A stretch of 64,000 bases of DNA, from NCBI GenBank assembly GCA_015063285.1, contig SUST01000001.1:186001-250000 (forward strand). Direction: 5' to 3'. The notes under the pieces were generated by a model that did no database searches, was not told the origin of the DNA, and was given only the letters and a program-made list of their open reading frames with translations. Made by a program: the position numbers and the translations under genes. Every line of letters starts with the position of its first letter. Within the stretch, counting starts at the first letter, position 1. The stretch comes from Thermoplasmata archaeon (GTDB lineage Archaea; Thermoplasmatota; Thermoplasmata; Methanomassiliicoccales; Methanomethylophilaceae). Of this stretch, positions 25,661 to 34,950 are shown one piece after another.

Positions 25661-25664
25661 TAGG

Positions 25665-26591
25665 TCATCCTCTGATTCTTTCTTTGCTCTTCAGATCGTA
25701 AGGTGTGAGCTGGTAGACGTAGTAATTCAGCCAATTCGTGAAGATCAGCGTCGAATAGCTGCGCCAGCTCAGTATAGGATCGAAACGGGGATCGTCCCCG
25801 GGATAGTAATTGAGCGGGAATGCGGGCTCGATTCCCTTATCGACATCCCTCTGGTATTCGTTGGCCAGTGTGTTGACGTCGTATTCCATGTGACCGGTGA
25901 TGAATATCTCCAGATCGTCGGAGATGATTATGGCCGGATCCCTTTCGGAGTCAACTGCGGCCACGTGCAGCCTGGGGTCCTTGAGTACATCGTCCAGATC
26001 CACGGTCGCATACCTTGACTGGGGGACCCTGAAGACATCGTCCACCCCTCTGAGCAGGGGCTCTGTGGGGGCGAGGTTCCTGTATTCGAAGATACCCGCC
26101 TTCTTCTTGGGGAGCGCATGCTTCTGGATGCCGTAGTGATGATAGAGTCCGGCGAGAGATGCCCAGCAGATGTAGACGGTGGTCACCACATGGTGCTTGG
26201 ACCAGTCCATGATCTCCTTGAGTTCCGGCCAATAGTCCACCTCTTCATATTCTATATCCTCTAAAGGGGCCCCGGTGATGATCATGCCGTCCAGGTTCTC
26301 ATGTCTGATGTCATCGAAAGTTTTGTAGAACCTGTCCAGATACTCGCGGGAGATATGCTTCGATTCGTGGGAGGCAGGGACCAATAGGGTTATGTCAATC
26401 TGCAGAGGAGTGTTGCTGAGCAACCTCATTAGCTGTATCTCAGTCTCCACTTTGGTGGGCATCAGATTGAGTATCGCAATCTTAAGGGGCCTGATGTCCT
26501 GACTGAGAGCCCTTGTCTCTTTCATGACGAATATGTTCTCCTTCTCCAATTGGGAGAAGGCGGGAAGTCCGTCGGGAATGTTTATCGGCAT
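25665..26591 (-). CDS. metA: Homoserine O-acyltransferase, MetA type
   Basis: A 308-residue protein starting MPINIPDGLPAF, the usual MetA N-terminus. LNLMPTK is near residue 39, the catalytic Cys is in VYICWASLAGLYHHYG near 141, and the His and Glu of the triad are near 235-240 (FITGHMEYD). It activates homoserine with acetyl- or succinyl-CoA for methionine synthesis. Since the divergent gene is an O-acetylhomoserine sulfhydrylase, the product is probably O-acetylhomoserine. The start at 26591 has GGTGAT three bases upstream; an alternative further upstream lies within promoter DNA. Four bases separate its stop from iscS. Confidence 0.93.
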   Translation of the reverse strand: MPINIPDGLPAFSQLEKENIFVMKETRALSQDIRPLKIAILNLMPTKVETEIQLMRLLSNTPLQIDITLLVPASHESKHISREYLDRFYKTFDDIRHENLDGMIITGAPLEDIEYEEVDYWPELKEIMDWSKHHVVTTVYICWASLAGLYHHYGIQKHALPKKKAGIFEYRNLAPTEPLLRGVDDVFRVPQSRYATVDLDDVLKDPRLHVAAVDSERDPAIIISDDLEIFITGHMEYDVNTLANEYQRDVDKGIEPAFPLNYYPGDDPRFDPILSWRSYSTLIFTNWLNYYVYQLTPYDLKSKERIRG

Positions 26592-26634
26592 ATCATCACC
26601 ACAAGGTCTAATCCAAATTGTGTATTTAGTAATT

Positions 26635-26655
26635 CCTACCAATTTAATAGGTAGG
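26635..26655. promoter_or_regulatory. Operator-like inverted repeat between metA and metY
   Basis: CCTACC (26635-26640), nine-base spacer AATTTAATA, GGTAGG (26650-26655), centred between the divergent sulfur genes. The spacer is AT-rich and could hold the TATA element. The same half-site (CCTACCAATT) occurs upstream of fic near 1060. A regulator responding to sulfur or cysteine, perhaps the Rrf2 protein at 28926, might bind here. Confidence 0.55.
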
Positions 26656-26694
26656 TTTTTAATCATCTTGTGTGTTGTAGGCCCCGGTGATCAA

Positions 26695-27990
26695 ATGACA
26701 ACACCGAATGGATACAAACTCGAGACTTTGCAGGTACATGCTGGTCAGGAGAAGGCCGATCCTGCGACCGACTCCCGCGCAGTACCCATCTATATGACTA
26801 CATCCTATGTCTTCAAGGACTCCGCAACGGCAGCCGGACGTTTCGCCCTCACGGAACCGGGAAACATCTACACAAGACTGATGAACCCCACATCCTCGGT
26901 GTTCGAAGAGAGGATCACTGCACTCGAAGGAGGGGTAGCCGCGCTCGCCACCGCATCGGGATCGGCTGCGATCACATATTCGATACAGAACATCGCCCTC
27001 GCAGGGGACCACGTCGTCTCCTCTGCCAACGTCTACGGCGGTACCTTCAACCTTCTGGCCAACACCCTCAGGGAACAGGGAATCGAGACCACCTTCGTGG
27101 ACCCTTCCGACCCCGAGAACTTCAGGAAAGCCATTAAACCCAACACCAAGCTGCTCTACACCGAGATCCTGGGCAACCCGAACTCCGATGTCGCCGACAT
27201 CGATGCGATCTCCAAGATCGCCCACGAGAACGGGATCCCGCTCATCGTCGACAGCACATTCAGTCCGCCCTCCGTATTCAGGCCCATCGAGCACGGCGCA
27301 GACATCGTGGTGCACTCCGCTACCAAGTTCATCGGAGGGCACGGTGTCGCAATGGGAGGAGTGATCGTCGACAGCGGAAACTTCGATTGGGCGCAGAACG
27401 ACAAGTTCCCCACGCTCTCGAAGCCCAACCCATCCTATCACGGAGTGGTATTCACCGAGGCCGTCGGCAAGGCGGCATTCGTCGTGAAGATCCGTACCAC
27501 CCTCATGAGGGACCAGGGGGCCGCCATCTCACCTTTCAACTCGTTCCTGCTGCTGCTAGGGCTGGAGACGCTGTCCCTGCGTACCGAACGCCATATCGAG
27601 AACGCCCTGAAGGTCGTGGAGTTCCTGAAGAACCACCCCCAGGTGGAGAAGGTCAACCATCCTTCCCTGGAGACCGGTGCGAAGAAGGAGCTCTATGACA
27701 GATACTTCCCGAAAGGGGCCGGATCCATCTTCACCTTCGAGCTCAAAGGAGATGCCCAGAAGGCCAAGAAGTTCACGGAGTCCCTCCAGCTGTTCTCCCT
27801 GCTAGCGAACGTCGCGGATGTGAAATCCCTGGTGATCCACCCCGCATCCACCACGCACTCGCAGATGGAGGAGAAGGACCTTCTGGCGAGCGGCATCAAG
27901 CCAAACACCATCCGTCTCTCCATCGGTACGGAGCACATCGACGACATCATAAACGATCTCAAAAACGCATTCGAAGCAGTCAAGGAGTGA
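26695..27990 (+). CDS. metY: O-acetylhomoserine sulfhydrylase
   Basis: A 431-residue Cys/Met metabolism PLP enzyme. HAGQEKADPATDSRAVPIY at the N-terminus and YTRLMNPTSSVFEERIAALEGG-type sequence near residue 63 are MetY hallmarks. The PLP lysine lies in VVHSATKFIGGHG near 210. It makes homocysteine from O-acetylhomoserine and sulfide. The start at 26695 is supported by GGTGATC five bases upstream; a longer frame to 26524 would run through the operator and metA. It is followed by cysK five bases later, so the two enzymes share one transcript. Confidence 0.93.
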   Translation: MTTPNGYKLETLQVHAGQEKADPATDSRAVPIYMTTSYVFKDSATAAGRFALTEPGNIYTRLMNPTSSVFEERITALEGGVAALATASGSAAITYSIQNIALAGDHVVSSANVYGGTFNLLANTLREQGIETTFVDPSDPENFRKAIKPNTKLLYTEILGNPNSDVADIDAISKIAHENGIPLIVDSTFSPPSVFRPIEHGADIVVHSATKFIGGHGVAMGGVIVDSGNFDWAQNDKFPTLSKPNPSYHGVVFTEAVGKAAFVVKIRTTLMRDQGAAISPFNSFLLLLGLETLSLRTERHIENALKVVEFLKNHPQVEKVNHPSLETGAKKELYDRYFPKGAGSIFTFELKGDAQKAKKFTESLQLFSLLANVADVKSLVIHPASTTHSQMEEKDLLASGIKPNTIRLSIGTEHIDDIINDLKNAFEAVKE

Positions 27991-27995
27991 AATCA

Positions 27996-28922
27996 ATGCT
28001 TTACAAATCAATCGACGAGACAATCGGAAACACACCTCTGGTGGAATTCACAAACCTGGAGAAGGAACTGGGCCTCAAGGCCAAGATCTTCGGTAAGATG
28101 GAGTACTTCAACCCCGCTGGATCCGTCAAGGACAGGATCGCGAAGGCGATGATCGACGAGCTCGAGAAGCAGGGCAAGATCAACAAGGACACCATCCTCA
28201 TCGAACCCACATCCGGGAACACCGGTATCGCTCTGGCATCCATCGCGACCGCCAGGGGATACAAGATCAAGATCGTGATGCCCGAGACCATGTCCATCGA
28301 GCGCCGCAAGCTCATCAAGGCATACGGAGCGGAGCTCGTCCTCACAGAGGGAGCCAAGGGAATGAAGGGAGCCGTCGCCAAAGCTGAGGAGCTCTCCAAG
28401 GAGATACCCAACTCGGTCATACCCGGACAGTTCGTCAACCCTGCCAACCCCGAGATCCATTTCAAGACCACAGGTCCCGAGATCTGCAAGGATCTCAACG
28501 GAAAGGTGGACATCCTCGTCGCCGGAGTCGGAACTGGAGGTACCATTACCGGAGCCGGAAAGTATCTTAAATCTAAGATTCCTAGTGTTAAGGTGGTCGC
28601 AGTGGAACCCAAAGGTTCACCGTTGCTGTCCGAAGGAAAGACCGGACCCCACAAGATACAGGGAATCGGAGCAGGATTCGTCCCCGACACACTGGACACA
28701 AAGATCTACGATCAGGTCATCGCAGTGGAGGACAACGACGCCTTCGTCAACGGAAGGCTCGTCGGAAAGACGGAAGGGGTCCTTGTGGGAATCTCCGCAG
28801 GGGCAGCCATCACAGCCGCGATCCAGCTGGCCAAGGATCCAGCGAACGAGGGAAAGAACATCGTCGCCATCCTTGCCGACACTGGAGAGAGATATCTGTC
28901 CACAGCACTGTTCGAGGAATGA
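27996..28922 (+). CDS. cysK: Cysteine synthase (O-acetylserine sulfhydrylase)
   Basis: A 308-residue PLP enzyme. IGNTPLVEF near residue 10, the PLP lysine in AGSVKDRIA near 43, the phosphate-binding PTSGNTGIALA near 69, and GVGTGGTITG near 174 are all family signatures. It makes cysteine from O-acetylserine and sulfide. I chose the ATG at 27996 because GGAGTGA from the metY end lies five bases upstream; a GTG at 27987 is possible. Three bases separate its stop from the Rrf2 regulator gene. Confidence 0.94.
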   Translation: MLYKSIDETIGNTPLVEFTNLEKELGLKAKIFGKMEYFNPAGSVKDRIAKAMIDELEKQGKINKDTILIEPTSGNTGIALASIATARGYKIKIVMPETMSIERRKLIKAYGAELVLTEGAKGMKGAVAKAEELSKEIPNSVIPGQFVNPANPEIHFKTTGPEICKDLNGKVDILVAGVGTGGTITGAGKYLKSKIPSVKVVAVEPKGSPLLSEGKTGPHKIQGIGAGFVPDTLDTKIYDQVIAVEDNDAFVNGRLVGKTEGVLVGISAGAAITAAIQLAKDPANEGKNIVAILADTGERYLSTALFEE

Positions 28923-28925
28923 GAC

Positions 28926-29327
28926 ATGAGTCTGTTGGTATCCACAAAGGGAAGGTACGCATTGCGCGTCATGCTCGACATGGCCGAGCAGGGGGAAGGT
29001 GCGGTCGTACCCCTCAAGGATATCGCCAACAGACAGGGACTGTCACTCAAGTACCTTGAGGCCATAATGCCGAACCTCAAGGAATCCGGTCTTGTGACCG
29101 GGGTCGCGGGCAAGGGCGGCGGATACAAGCTGTCCAAGCCTGCCGACCAATACACGGTGGGCGAGATACTCAAAGTCTCCGAGGACCAGCTCGCCCCCGT
29201 GGCATGCCTCAACGAAGGCTTCGTCTGCGCCAAGGCGGACACATGCAAGACCCTTCCGATGTGGAGGAAGCTCGACGGGATAATATCCGATTATCTGGAC
29301 ACCGTCAGGCTGACGGACCTACTCTGA
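28926..29327 (+). CDS. Rrf2 family regulator with three-cysteine motif
   Basis: A 133-residue winged-helix protein of the Rrf2 family (IscR, CymR, NsrR). The N-terminus STKGRYALRVMLDMA and the recognition region LSLKYLEAIMPNLKESGLV are characteristic, with the GKGGGYKLSKP wing. Cys residues near 94, 101 and 107 in ACLNEGFVCAKADTC match the Fe-S ligands of IscR in number and approximate spacing. It is the last gene of metY-cysK-rrf2 and is likely to control that operon and possibly iscS-iscU across the divergent promoter, in response to Fe-S or cysteine status. A CymR-like role without a cluster is possible, but CymR lacks these cysteines. Confidence 0.88.
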   Translation: MSLLVSTKGRYALRVMLDMAEQGEGAVVPLKDIANRQGLSLKYLEAIMPNLKESGLVTGVAGKGGGYKLSKPADQYTVGEILKVSEDQLAPVACLNEGFVCAKADTCKTLPMWRKLDGIISDYLDTVRLTDLL

Positions 29328-29420
29328 ACATTCTTTCACAATCTAGACTTGTTGTATTTCATTAAGTCACCATCCGAACTCATAAAAACCTGGTGCCCAT
29401 ATCCTCTTTCAGAGGATCAC

Positions 29421-30437
29421 ATGAGCGGTTGGACCTACGAGAAATCGGGCGTTAGCATCGATCAGAAATCGAACGCGATCAAGGCATTGGTCGACAAGCT
29501 GGAGTATAAGAGGGACGGCATAGGACAGAACGTCCGCCTTCCGGGACTCTTCGCAAGTCTGATCGACTTCGGCGACAAATACATCACACTCGCCACCGAC
29601 GGAGTCGGTACCAAGCTCATGATCGCGGAAGCCCTGAACAAATGGGACACCGTTGGAATCGACTGCATCGCGATGAACGTCAACGACACCATCTGCGTGA
29701 ACGCCGAGCCCACATCCTTCGTAGATTACATCGCTATCGACAAGCCCAACGAGGAGATCACCAAGGAGATCGGTATCGGACTCCAAAAAGGTGCGGAACT
29801 CTCCAACATGGAGATCGTCGGTGGGGAGATAGCCGTCCTCCCCGAGATCGTGAACGGCGTGGACCTCTCAGGAACCTGTCTCGGATACGTCGCCAAGGAC
29901 AGGATCATAACCGGGGAGACCTGCGAGGAAGGGGACCTCATTATCGCTCTGAAGTCCTCAGGTATCCACTCGAACGGACTGACCCTCGCCAGGAAGATCG
30001 TCGAGGCCAACAACATCAGATGGAACGACAAGGTATCCGGCCTCTCCAAGTCGATGGGTGAGGAGCTCCTCACTCCCACTGAGATCTACGTGAAGCAGGT
30101 CCTCGAGATCACATCGAATTTTAACGTCCACGGACTGGTGGACATCACCGGAGGAGGCCTCAGGAACATCCTCCGCATGAAGAAGGGACTCCAGTACGTC
30201 ATCAGCGACCCCGTCAAACCCGCACCCATCTTCCAGAAGCTCCAGGAGCTCGGAGAGGTGGAGGACAAGGAGATCTATCAGACGCTCAACATGAGCATGG
30301 GATTCACCATCATCGCCCCCGCCGACGATGCTGAGCAGATCGCCAAGAAGTACTCCAACGCAGAGATAGTCGGACGCGTCCAGAAAGGGAACGGTGTCCT
30401 GCTGGAACCCGGGAACATACTGTACGACCACTACTGA
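29421..30437 (+). CDS. purM: Phosphoribosylaminoimidazole synthetase PurM
   Basis: A 338-residue AIR synthetase of purine synthesis (FGAM to AIR). It has SGVSIDQKSNAIKALV at the N-terminus, an ATDGVGTKLMIA ATP/Mg loop near 62-73, GIDCIAMNVNDTICVNAEP near residue 81, VGGEIAVLPE near 134, and GLVDITGGGLRNI near 240. AIR is also the substrate of ThiC, which is present at 46630. The start at 29421 has GGAT upstream. It stands alone in front, and converges with the prenyl synthase with no space between their stop codons. Confidence 0.93.
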   Translation: MSGWTYEKSGVSIDQKSNAIKALVDKLEYKRDGIGQNVRLPGLFASLIDFGDKYITLATDGVGTKLMIAEALNKWDTVGIDCIAMNVNDTICVNAEPTSFVDYIAIDKPNEEITKEIGIGLQKGAELSNMEIVGGEIAVLPEIVNGVDLSGTCLGYVAKDRIITGETCEEGDLIIALKSSGIHSNGLTLARKIVEANNIRWNDKVSGLSKSMGEELLTPTEIYVKQVLEITSNFNVHGLVDITGGGLRNILRMKKGLQYVISDPVKPAPIFQKLQELGEVEDKEIYQTLNMSMGFTIIAPADDAEQIAKKYSNAEIVGRVQKGNGVLLEPGNILYDHY

Positions 30438-31397
30438 TCAGCTGAGCCTAGTGAGGTTCAGCTTCGTAAGGTCAATGAGGGACTGCCTGTAGGGGCTGTC
30501 CGGAAGAATGCTGAGGCAGTCCACGGCCTCGTCGACATAATCCTTGATGATGAGCTTGCAGTCGGAGACTGCCTCAGTCTGGACGATCAGCTCGCGGACA
30601 TCCTCAAGGGGTGCGCCCTTCTTGATCATTCCGCGGATCTTGTTACCTAGCTTCACATCCCTCATAGCGAGAATTGTCGGCAGAGTAATGATCCCTTCGC
30701 TGAGGTCCCTCATCGCCGTCTTACCGGAGACCTTCTCGGTTCCTAGAAGGTCGATCAGGTCATCGGCTATCTGGAATGCCATTCCGTAGAGCTGTCCGAA
30801 ACGGGCCACCTCCTCGATGACCTCATCGGATGCCTTTGCTGCGATTCCTCCTGTTCTAGCACATTCGGAAAGGAACGCTGCCGTCTTACCGGAGATGACT
30901 TGATAGTACTCCTGCTCGATGATATCGAGATCGAACTTGTGGTTGTACTGCAGGAACTCGCTGTCGGCAAGGGATGAACCCATATCGATGATGCTCTGAA
31001 GGAGCTTGGGGTTGGAATCGAAGAGGGACATGGCCTTCACCAGCATCATATCGCCGGTGGTGAGCGCCTTCTTCACTCCGAACTGCCTGTAGGTCGCGGG
31101 CTTGCCGCGGCGGCTTTCGCTCTCATCGTTGATGTCATCGTGGATGAGCGTGGCCATATGGGTGAGCTCCGCTGCAGCGGCGTATTTCAGGGTGTTCTCG
31201 TCCGCCTTGGTCCCGCATGCATAGCATATGAGGATGATCATGGACGGACGAATCATCTTCCCCGGAGAGTCCAATGCATAATCGAGAACATCCTGGACCT
31301 CCTTGTTGCTGTCGCGGGTGACCTCATGCATTATCCTGGAGACCTCTTTCAGATCCTCCGAGATGATGTCCTGCCATCCGCTAGCATCCGCTGCCAT
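30438..31397 (-). CDS. idsA: Polyprenyl diphosphate synthase, geranylgeranyl type
   Basis: A 319-residue trans-isoprenyl diphosphate synthase. The first Asp-rich motif is in LIHDDINDESESRRGKP near residue 89, the second is QIADDLIDLLG near 216, and both have the DDxxD pattern. It makes C15-C20 chains for archaeal ether lipids; chain length is not certain from sequence. The FARM motif lies in the Lys/Arg-rich region near residue 45. It is a single gene convergent with purM. The gap to 31560 holds a promoter for the next gene and nothing else that I see. Confidence 0.9.
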   Translation of the reverse strand: MAADASGWQDIISEDLKEVSRIMHEVTRDSNKEVQDVLDYALDSPGKMIRPSMIILICYACGTKADENTLKYAAAAELTHMATLIHDDINDESESRRGKPATYRQFGVKKALTTGDMMLVKAMSLFDSNPKLLQSIIDMGSSLADSEFLQYNHKFDLDIIEQEYYQVISGKTAAFLSECARTGGIAAKASDEVIEEVARFGQLYGMAFQIADDLIDLLGTEKVSGKTAMRDLSEGIITLPTILAMRDVKLGNKIRGMIKKGAPLEDVRELIVQTEAVSDCKLIIKDYVDEAVDCLSILPDSPYRQSLIDLTKLNLTRLS

Positions 31398-31560
31398 ATT
31401 TGCCGTCGATACCTTAGTAGTATAAAGAAAATAGCGAAGTAGAGTTGACCGAATCCCATTTTAAGACCATATGCGACCCCAGCCGCCGCCATAGTGACGA
31501 AAACTACGAGTCATACTGTGGCGCATTTAAATTGATTAGATTAAATACAACCACGATAAC

Positions 31561-33144
31561 ATGGATTTCGAACGTTCAAACGAATATCATTCATTCCGTA
31601 CGAAGTTCCTGGCGGTAGTGATTATCGCCGCCATGGCGTTCTCAGCGCTCGCATTGCTCCCCGAGGAGCAGTCCGATGCCGTCAGCAAGAACGTGACAGT
31701 GAACAACTGGGGTGAATTAAAAGAGGAATTGAAACATCTCGAGAATGACGAGGTCATCATGTTCGGCCAGGACATAGAACTGGATAATGATGACGACATA
31801 ACGATCGGGGGCGTGAAGAACCTGACCATTGATATGTTCAACCACGTCCTCAAAAGATGGATCGGCGGCCGCGGACATGAAGAGACCGGTCAGATCAAGT
31901 TCGAAGACGGCGCAGTTGTAAGGATCATAAACGGAACCCTGAACGGAGGGTGTTATGATAACGGAGCCGGACTGTATATCAAGGGAGGAAGTTCCGTCAC
32001 CCTTGAGAATGTGAACTTCAAGAACTCCTATGCTTCCGATGAAGGAGGCTGCATTTTCATCAAAGAGTCATCCACTCTGGTGATGAAGAACGGAGAGATT
32101 TCCAATTGCGTTGCGGAGGACGACGGGGGCTTCATCAGAGCTTTGGACTCTTCGAATATAGTCCTTGAGAATGTGAAATTTATTGAGGGTACCGCCAGAG
32201 AAAAAGGGGGTGCAATCAACGCCGAAGACGGAACTACCATGACCATCACTAACTGTGAATTCCAAGATAACTTCAGCAGCGATGACGGCGGAGCGATATG
32301 TCTCGAAAATACTGGTCAGGTTGACATCATAGGATGTACGTTCTTCAGGAACAGCAGCTATGGATGCGGAGGGGCCCTCTGCATCGACAACGCGGAAACG
32401 GTCAACATCAAAGGATGCACTATCAGATACAACAATGTCCATATGGGTGATGATTGGATTGACGGCGGAGGAGTCTTCATCAAAGAGAGTAAGGTGTTCA
32501 TCGGTCCCAACGGGGATACTGGATGCCTTTTCATCAAAAACACTGCCAGCGTCAACGGAGGTGCGATCCGTATCTACGGAGGAGATGTCGAGATAAGGGG
32601 AGCCGAAATAAGTGAAAACTTCACGGATGAATCGGGTGGAGCGATATATGTGACCGGCGACGCCAATCTCCTGCTCGAGGATTGTAAAATCAGCAAGAAC
32701 AAGTCCGAGGATGGGATCGGAGGAATCCTGATCGGAGACGATGCCAATGTCAAAATGCAGGGCTCCATGTACATAATGGAGAACGAGAAGGGCAGCGATA
32801 CGAAAGGATTCCTTGGAGTCGCAAATGTCTACATCGAAGGCAAGAACACGATCGAATGCGGAACCTTCAAGGACGGCACCGAGATCGGAATCGATCTGGA
32901 GAAGAAGGACAGGGTGTTCACCAAGGGCTATCAGGCTTCCAATCCCGACAAGGACCCTGCGGCATTCTTCAAGACAACCGACGGATACTACGTCGCCCAG
33001 GACCCTGATTCGAAAGAGGTCAAGTTCTACGGCGGATCCAGCGGCGACATGTCAGACAACACCATCTGGATAGTCGTCGGGATCATCGCGGCTATAGTCG
33101 TGATCGGTATCGTGGTCTACTTCGTCAAATTCAGGAAACCCTGA
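31561..33144 (+). CDS. Adhesin-like surface protein with parallel beta-helix repeats
   Basis: A 527-residue secreted membrane protein. An N-terminal signal segment (FLAVVIIAAMAFSALALLP) leads to a series of imperfect repeats of about 25 residues, with GGAI, GGAL and GGCIF turns and asparagine ladders, typical of right-handed beta-helix (Pmp/pectate-lyase-like) surface proteins. A C-terminal helix (IVVGIIAAIVVIGIVVYFV) with a short basic tail anchors it. Such adhesin-like proteins are numerous in gut methanogens and may bind host or microbial glycans. A strong hairpin terminator follows. The next gene is another anchored surface protein in the same direction. Confidence 0.8.
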   Translation: MDFERSNEYHSFRTKFLAVVIIAAMAFSALALLPEEQSDAVSKNVTVNNWGELKEELKHLENDEVIMFGQDIELDNDDDITIGGVKNLTIDMFNHVLKRWIGGRGHEETGQIKFEDGAVVRIINGTLNGGCYDNGAGLYIKGGSSVTLENVNFKNSYASDEGGCIFIKESSTLVMKNGEISNCVAEDDGGFIRALDSSNIVLENVKFIEGTAREKGGAINAEDGTTMTITNCEFQDNFSSDDGGAICLENTGQVDIIGCTFFRNSSYGCGGALCIDNAETVNIKGCTIRYNNVHMGDDWIDGGGVFIKESKVFIGPNGDTGCLFIKNTASVNGGAIRIYGGDVEIRGAEISENFTDESGGAIYVTGDANLLLEDCKISKNKSEDGIGGILIGDDANVKMQGSMYIMENEKGSDTKGFLGVANVYIEGKNTIECGTFKDGTEIGIDLEKKDRVFTKGYQASNPDKDPAAFFKTTDGYYVAQDPDSKEVKFYGGSSGDMSDNTIWIVVGIIAAIVVIGIVVYFVKFRKP

Positions 33145-33158
33145 ACAAACCATTAACC

Positions 33159-33178
33159 GGGGAGGGAAACCCCTCCCC
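33159..33178 (+). terminator. Terminator after adhesin gene
   Basis: GGGGAGGG, loop AAAC, CCCTCCCC: a perfect 8-bp GC stem, 15 bases after the stop. Confidence 0.7.
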
Positions 33179-33247
33179 AGACGATTCTCTTCCGGTTTTT
33201 CCCATCATCCTATTTATTGATTCAGAACGATTCCCATCAAGATTCAG

Positions 33248-34882
33248 ATGTCACTCAATCCCAAGATAATAGCGGTAATAGCCGTCGCGGCCATCGCATG
33301 CATTGCAGCCGGTGCCTTCATAGTCATGAACCAAGAAAGCTCGCCCGACATTCAGGGCAACTGGGTAAAGTACGATCTGTCCGGTGAGAAAGATGCTGGT
33401 ATGGAATCCTACACAGAAACGGGCCAGGTAACGATGCTATACACATTCCACAGCAAATCGGACAAGAGCTATCAGATCATGAATGCAGGGATGACCACCC
33501 GCACATACACTGAGATGGGTAAGACGGCCCAAATCCCAATAATAGGATTCTCCTGGATGCAAGAGAAGGGCTCCATGAAGAAGGGCGGGACCGAGACCAT
33601 ATCCACCGCCGCTGGCGAAAAAGAATGCACCATCTACAAGGATCTCGTCAAACTGGGAGATACCTGGACATACTGGATAGCTGACGATTGGATACCCTAC
33701 AAGATAGTCCGCGAGGTCGGTTCGGCCGAGCAGTCGGGATCGTTCATATCGTCCACGACCTACACCTACATAAGCAACGGCCACGAGGACATCGAGACCG
33801 ACTGCAAACTTGTTGTAGCAGAGGGAGAGGGCGTGAAGGTCAGCGGCAACGAGGGGACCTACGCCATCGGAAGCAAGGTGAAGCTCACGGCCGAATATGA
33901 CAAGGACAAGGGATTCGGCGGATGGTACGACCGCAACAACAAACTGCTTGGAAAGGATCCGACCCTGGAGATCACAATTACCCGCGACACCGAGATCCTG
34001 GCCCTCAACGGGCTCGGATGGGATAGGGAGCTGGAGCCGGGAGTGATGATTGACCTCAAGGACACGTTTGGTGTCCAAGCAGACAGGTTCCTCATAGAGA
34101 ACAACGATATGGGCACGACCGAGATGTCCGACGGCACATATGATTTCGAAGGGGGTTCCTACACGATCTACGCTTATGAATCGGACGTTCCCAAGAAGGT
34201 TTACAACGTCTATGTGGACGGAACCGTCACACGTCTATTCGAGTGGACGTACGGCGGCTCCTACTATCAGATAACCATGAAGATCGATTACTCCGATATC
34301 ACCTACGCCAAGGACCTCTACACACCTCAGCAGAGGAGCTCCGACAGACCGGACCACGTCCGTGACAGGACCTTCGTCACCTACAGCTACACCGACAAAA
34401 TCATGGCCCCGTACATGGATGGATTGGTCTCCAAGCTTATCGAACTGTACAAGATGAGCTACAGCGAGGTCGACGAGTACGGATACCTCGATTACGTACT
34501 GAGGTTCACGCAGGAGATCGAATACCAGGCCGATGAGGAATACACCGGCTACATTGAATACTGGAAGTTCCCATTGGAAACGCTCTTCGATAAGGGAGGG
34601 GACTGCGAGGACACCTCGATACTGTTCGCCGCCATCGCGCATCAGAGCAGGGAGATCCTCGGTTTCGATACCAGAGTCGCCCTCGTGCTGATGCCTCAGC
34701 ACGCATGCGCAGGCGTGATCATAAAGGAATCCACCGACTACAAGAAGAACCCCGACGGATTCATCTTCGGAGAGACCACCGCCACAGGTTACGACCTCGG
34801 GGACATCCCCGGCAAGGTGGAGGATTACTTCCTCGATGCGAAGTACTACCCCAACGTTTCCACCACGATAGAGATCGTCTGA
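33248..34882 (+). CDS. Anchored extracytoplasmic transglutaminase-like protein
   Basis: A 544-residue protein. The N-terminus has a signal anchor (IIAVIAVAAIACIAAGAFIV). The middle is beta-rich and unassigned, with a short InlB/BIg-like segment (GTYAIGSKVKLTAEYDKDKG, near residue 200). Near residues 440-490 there is a transglutaminase-like core: ETLFDKGGDCEDTSILFAA carries the catalytic Cys, and MPQHACAGVI the His. Such domains act as cysteine peptidases, amidases or crosslinking enzymes. In Methanomassiliicoccales they occur in surface proteins of unknown role. The gene lies between two terminators and is monocistronic. Confidence 0.7.
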   Translation: MSLNPKIIAVIAVAAIACIAAGAFIVMNQESSPDIQGNWVKYDLSGEKDAGMESYTETGQVTMLYTFHSKSDKSYQIMNAGMTTRTYTEMGKTAQIPIIGFSWMQEKGSMKKGGTETISTAAGEKECTIYKDLVKLGDTWTYWIADDWIPYKIVREVGSAEQSGSFISSTTYTYISNGHEDIETDCKLVVAEGEGVKVSGNEGTYAIGSKVKLTAEYDKDKGFGGWYDRNNKLLGKDPTLEITITRDTEILALNGLGWDRELEPGVMIDLKDTFGVQADRFLIENNDMGTTEMSDGTYDFEGGSYTIYAYESDVPKKVYNVYVDGTVTRLFEWTYGGSYYQITMKIDYSDITYAKDLYTPQQRSSDRPDHVRDRTFVTYSYTDKIMAPYMDGLVSKLIELYKMSYSEVDEYGYLDYVLRFTQEIEYQADEEYTGYIEYWKFPLETLFDKGGDCEDTSILFAAIAHQSREILGFDTRVALVLMPQHACAGVIIKESTDYKKNPDGFIFGETTATGYDLGDIPGKVEDYFLDAKYYPNVSTTIEIV

Positions 34883-34894
34883 TACACATTCAAA

Positions 34895-34922
34895 GCCCGC
34901 AGTTCAATGACTGCGGGCCTTT
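34895..34922 (+). terminator. Rho-independent-like terminator
   Basis: GCCCGCAGT (34895-34903), loop TCAATG, ACTGCGGGC (34910-34918), followed by CTTTTG. A 9-bp stem with a short T-run, 13 bases after the stop. Confidence 0.75.
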
Positions 34923-34950
34923 TGACTTCTAGTTTAGAGGTTCTAATTCT

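Noticed and set aside
26524-26694. Longer metY start
   Set aside because: The extra 57 codons run through the divergent promoter and into metA, and a GGTGATC ribosome site sits directly before 26695.
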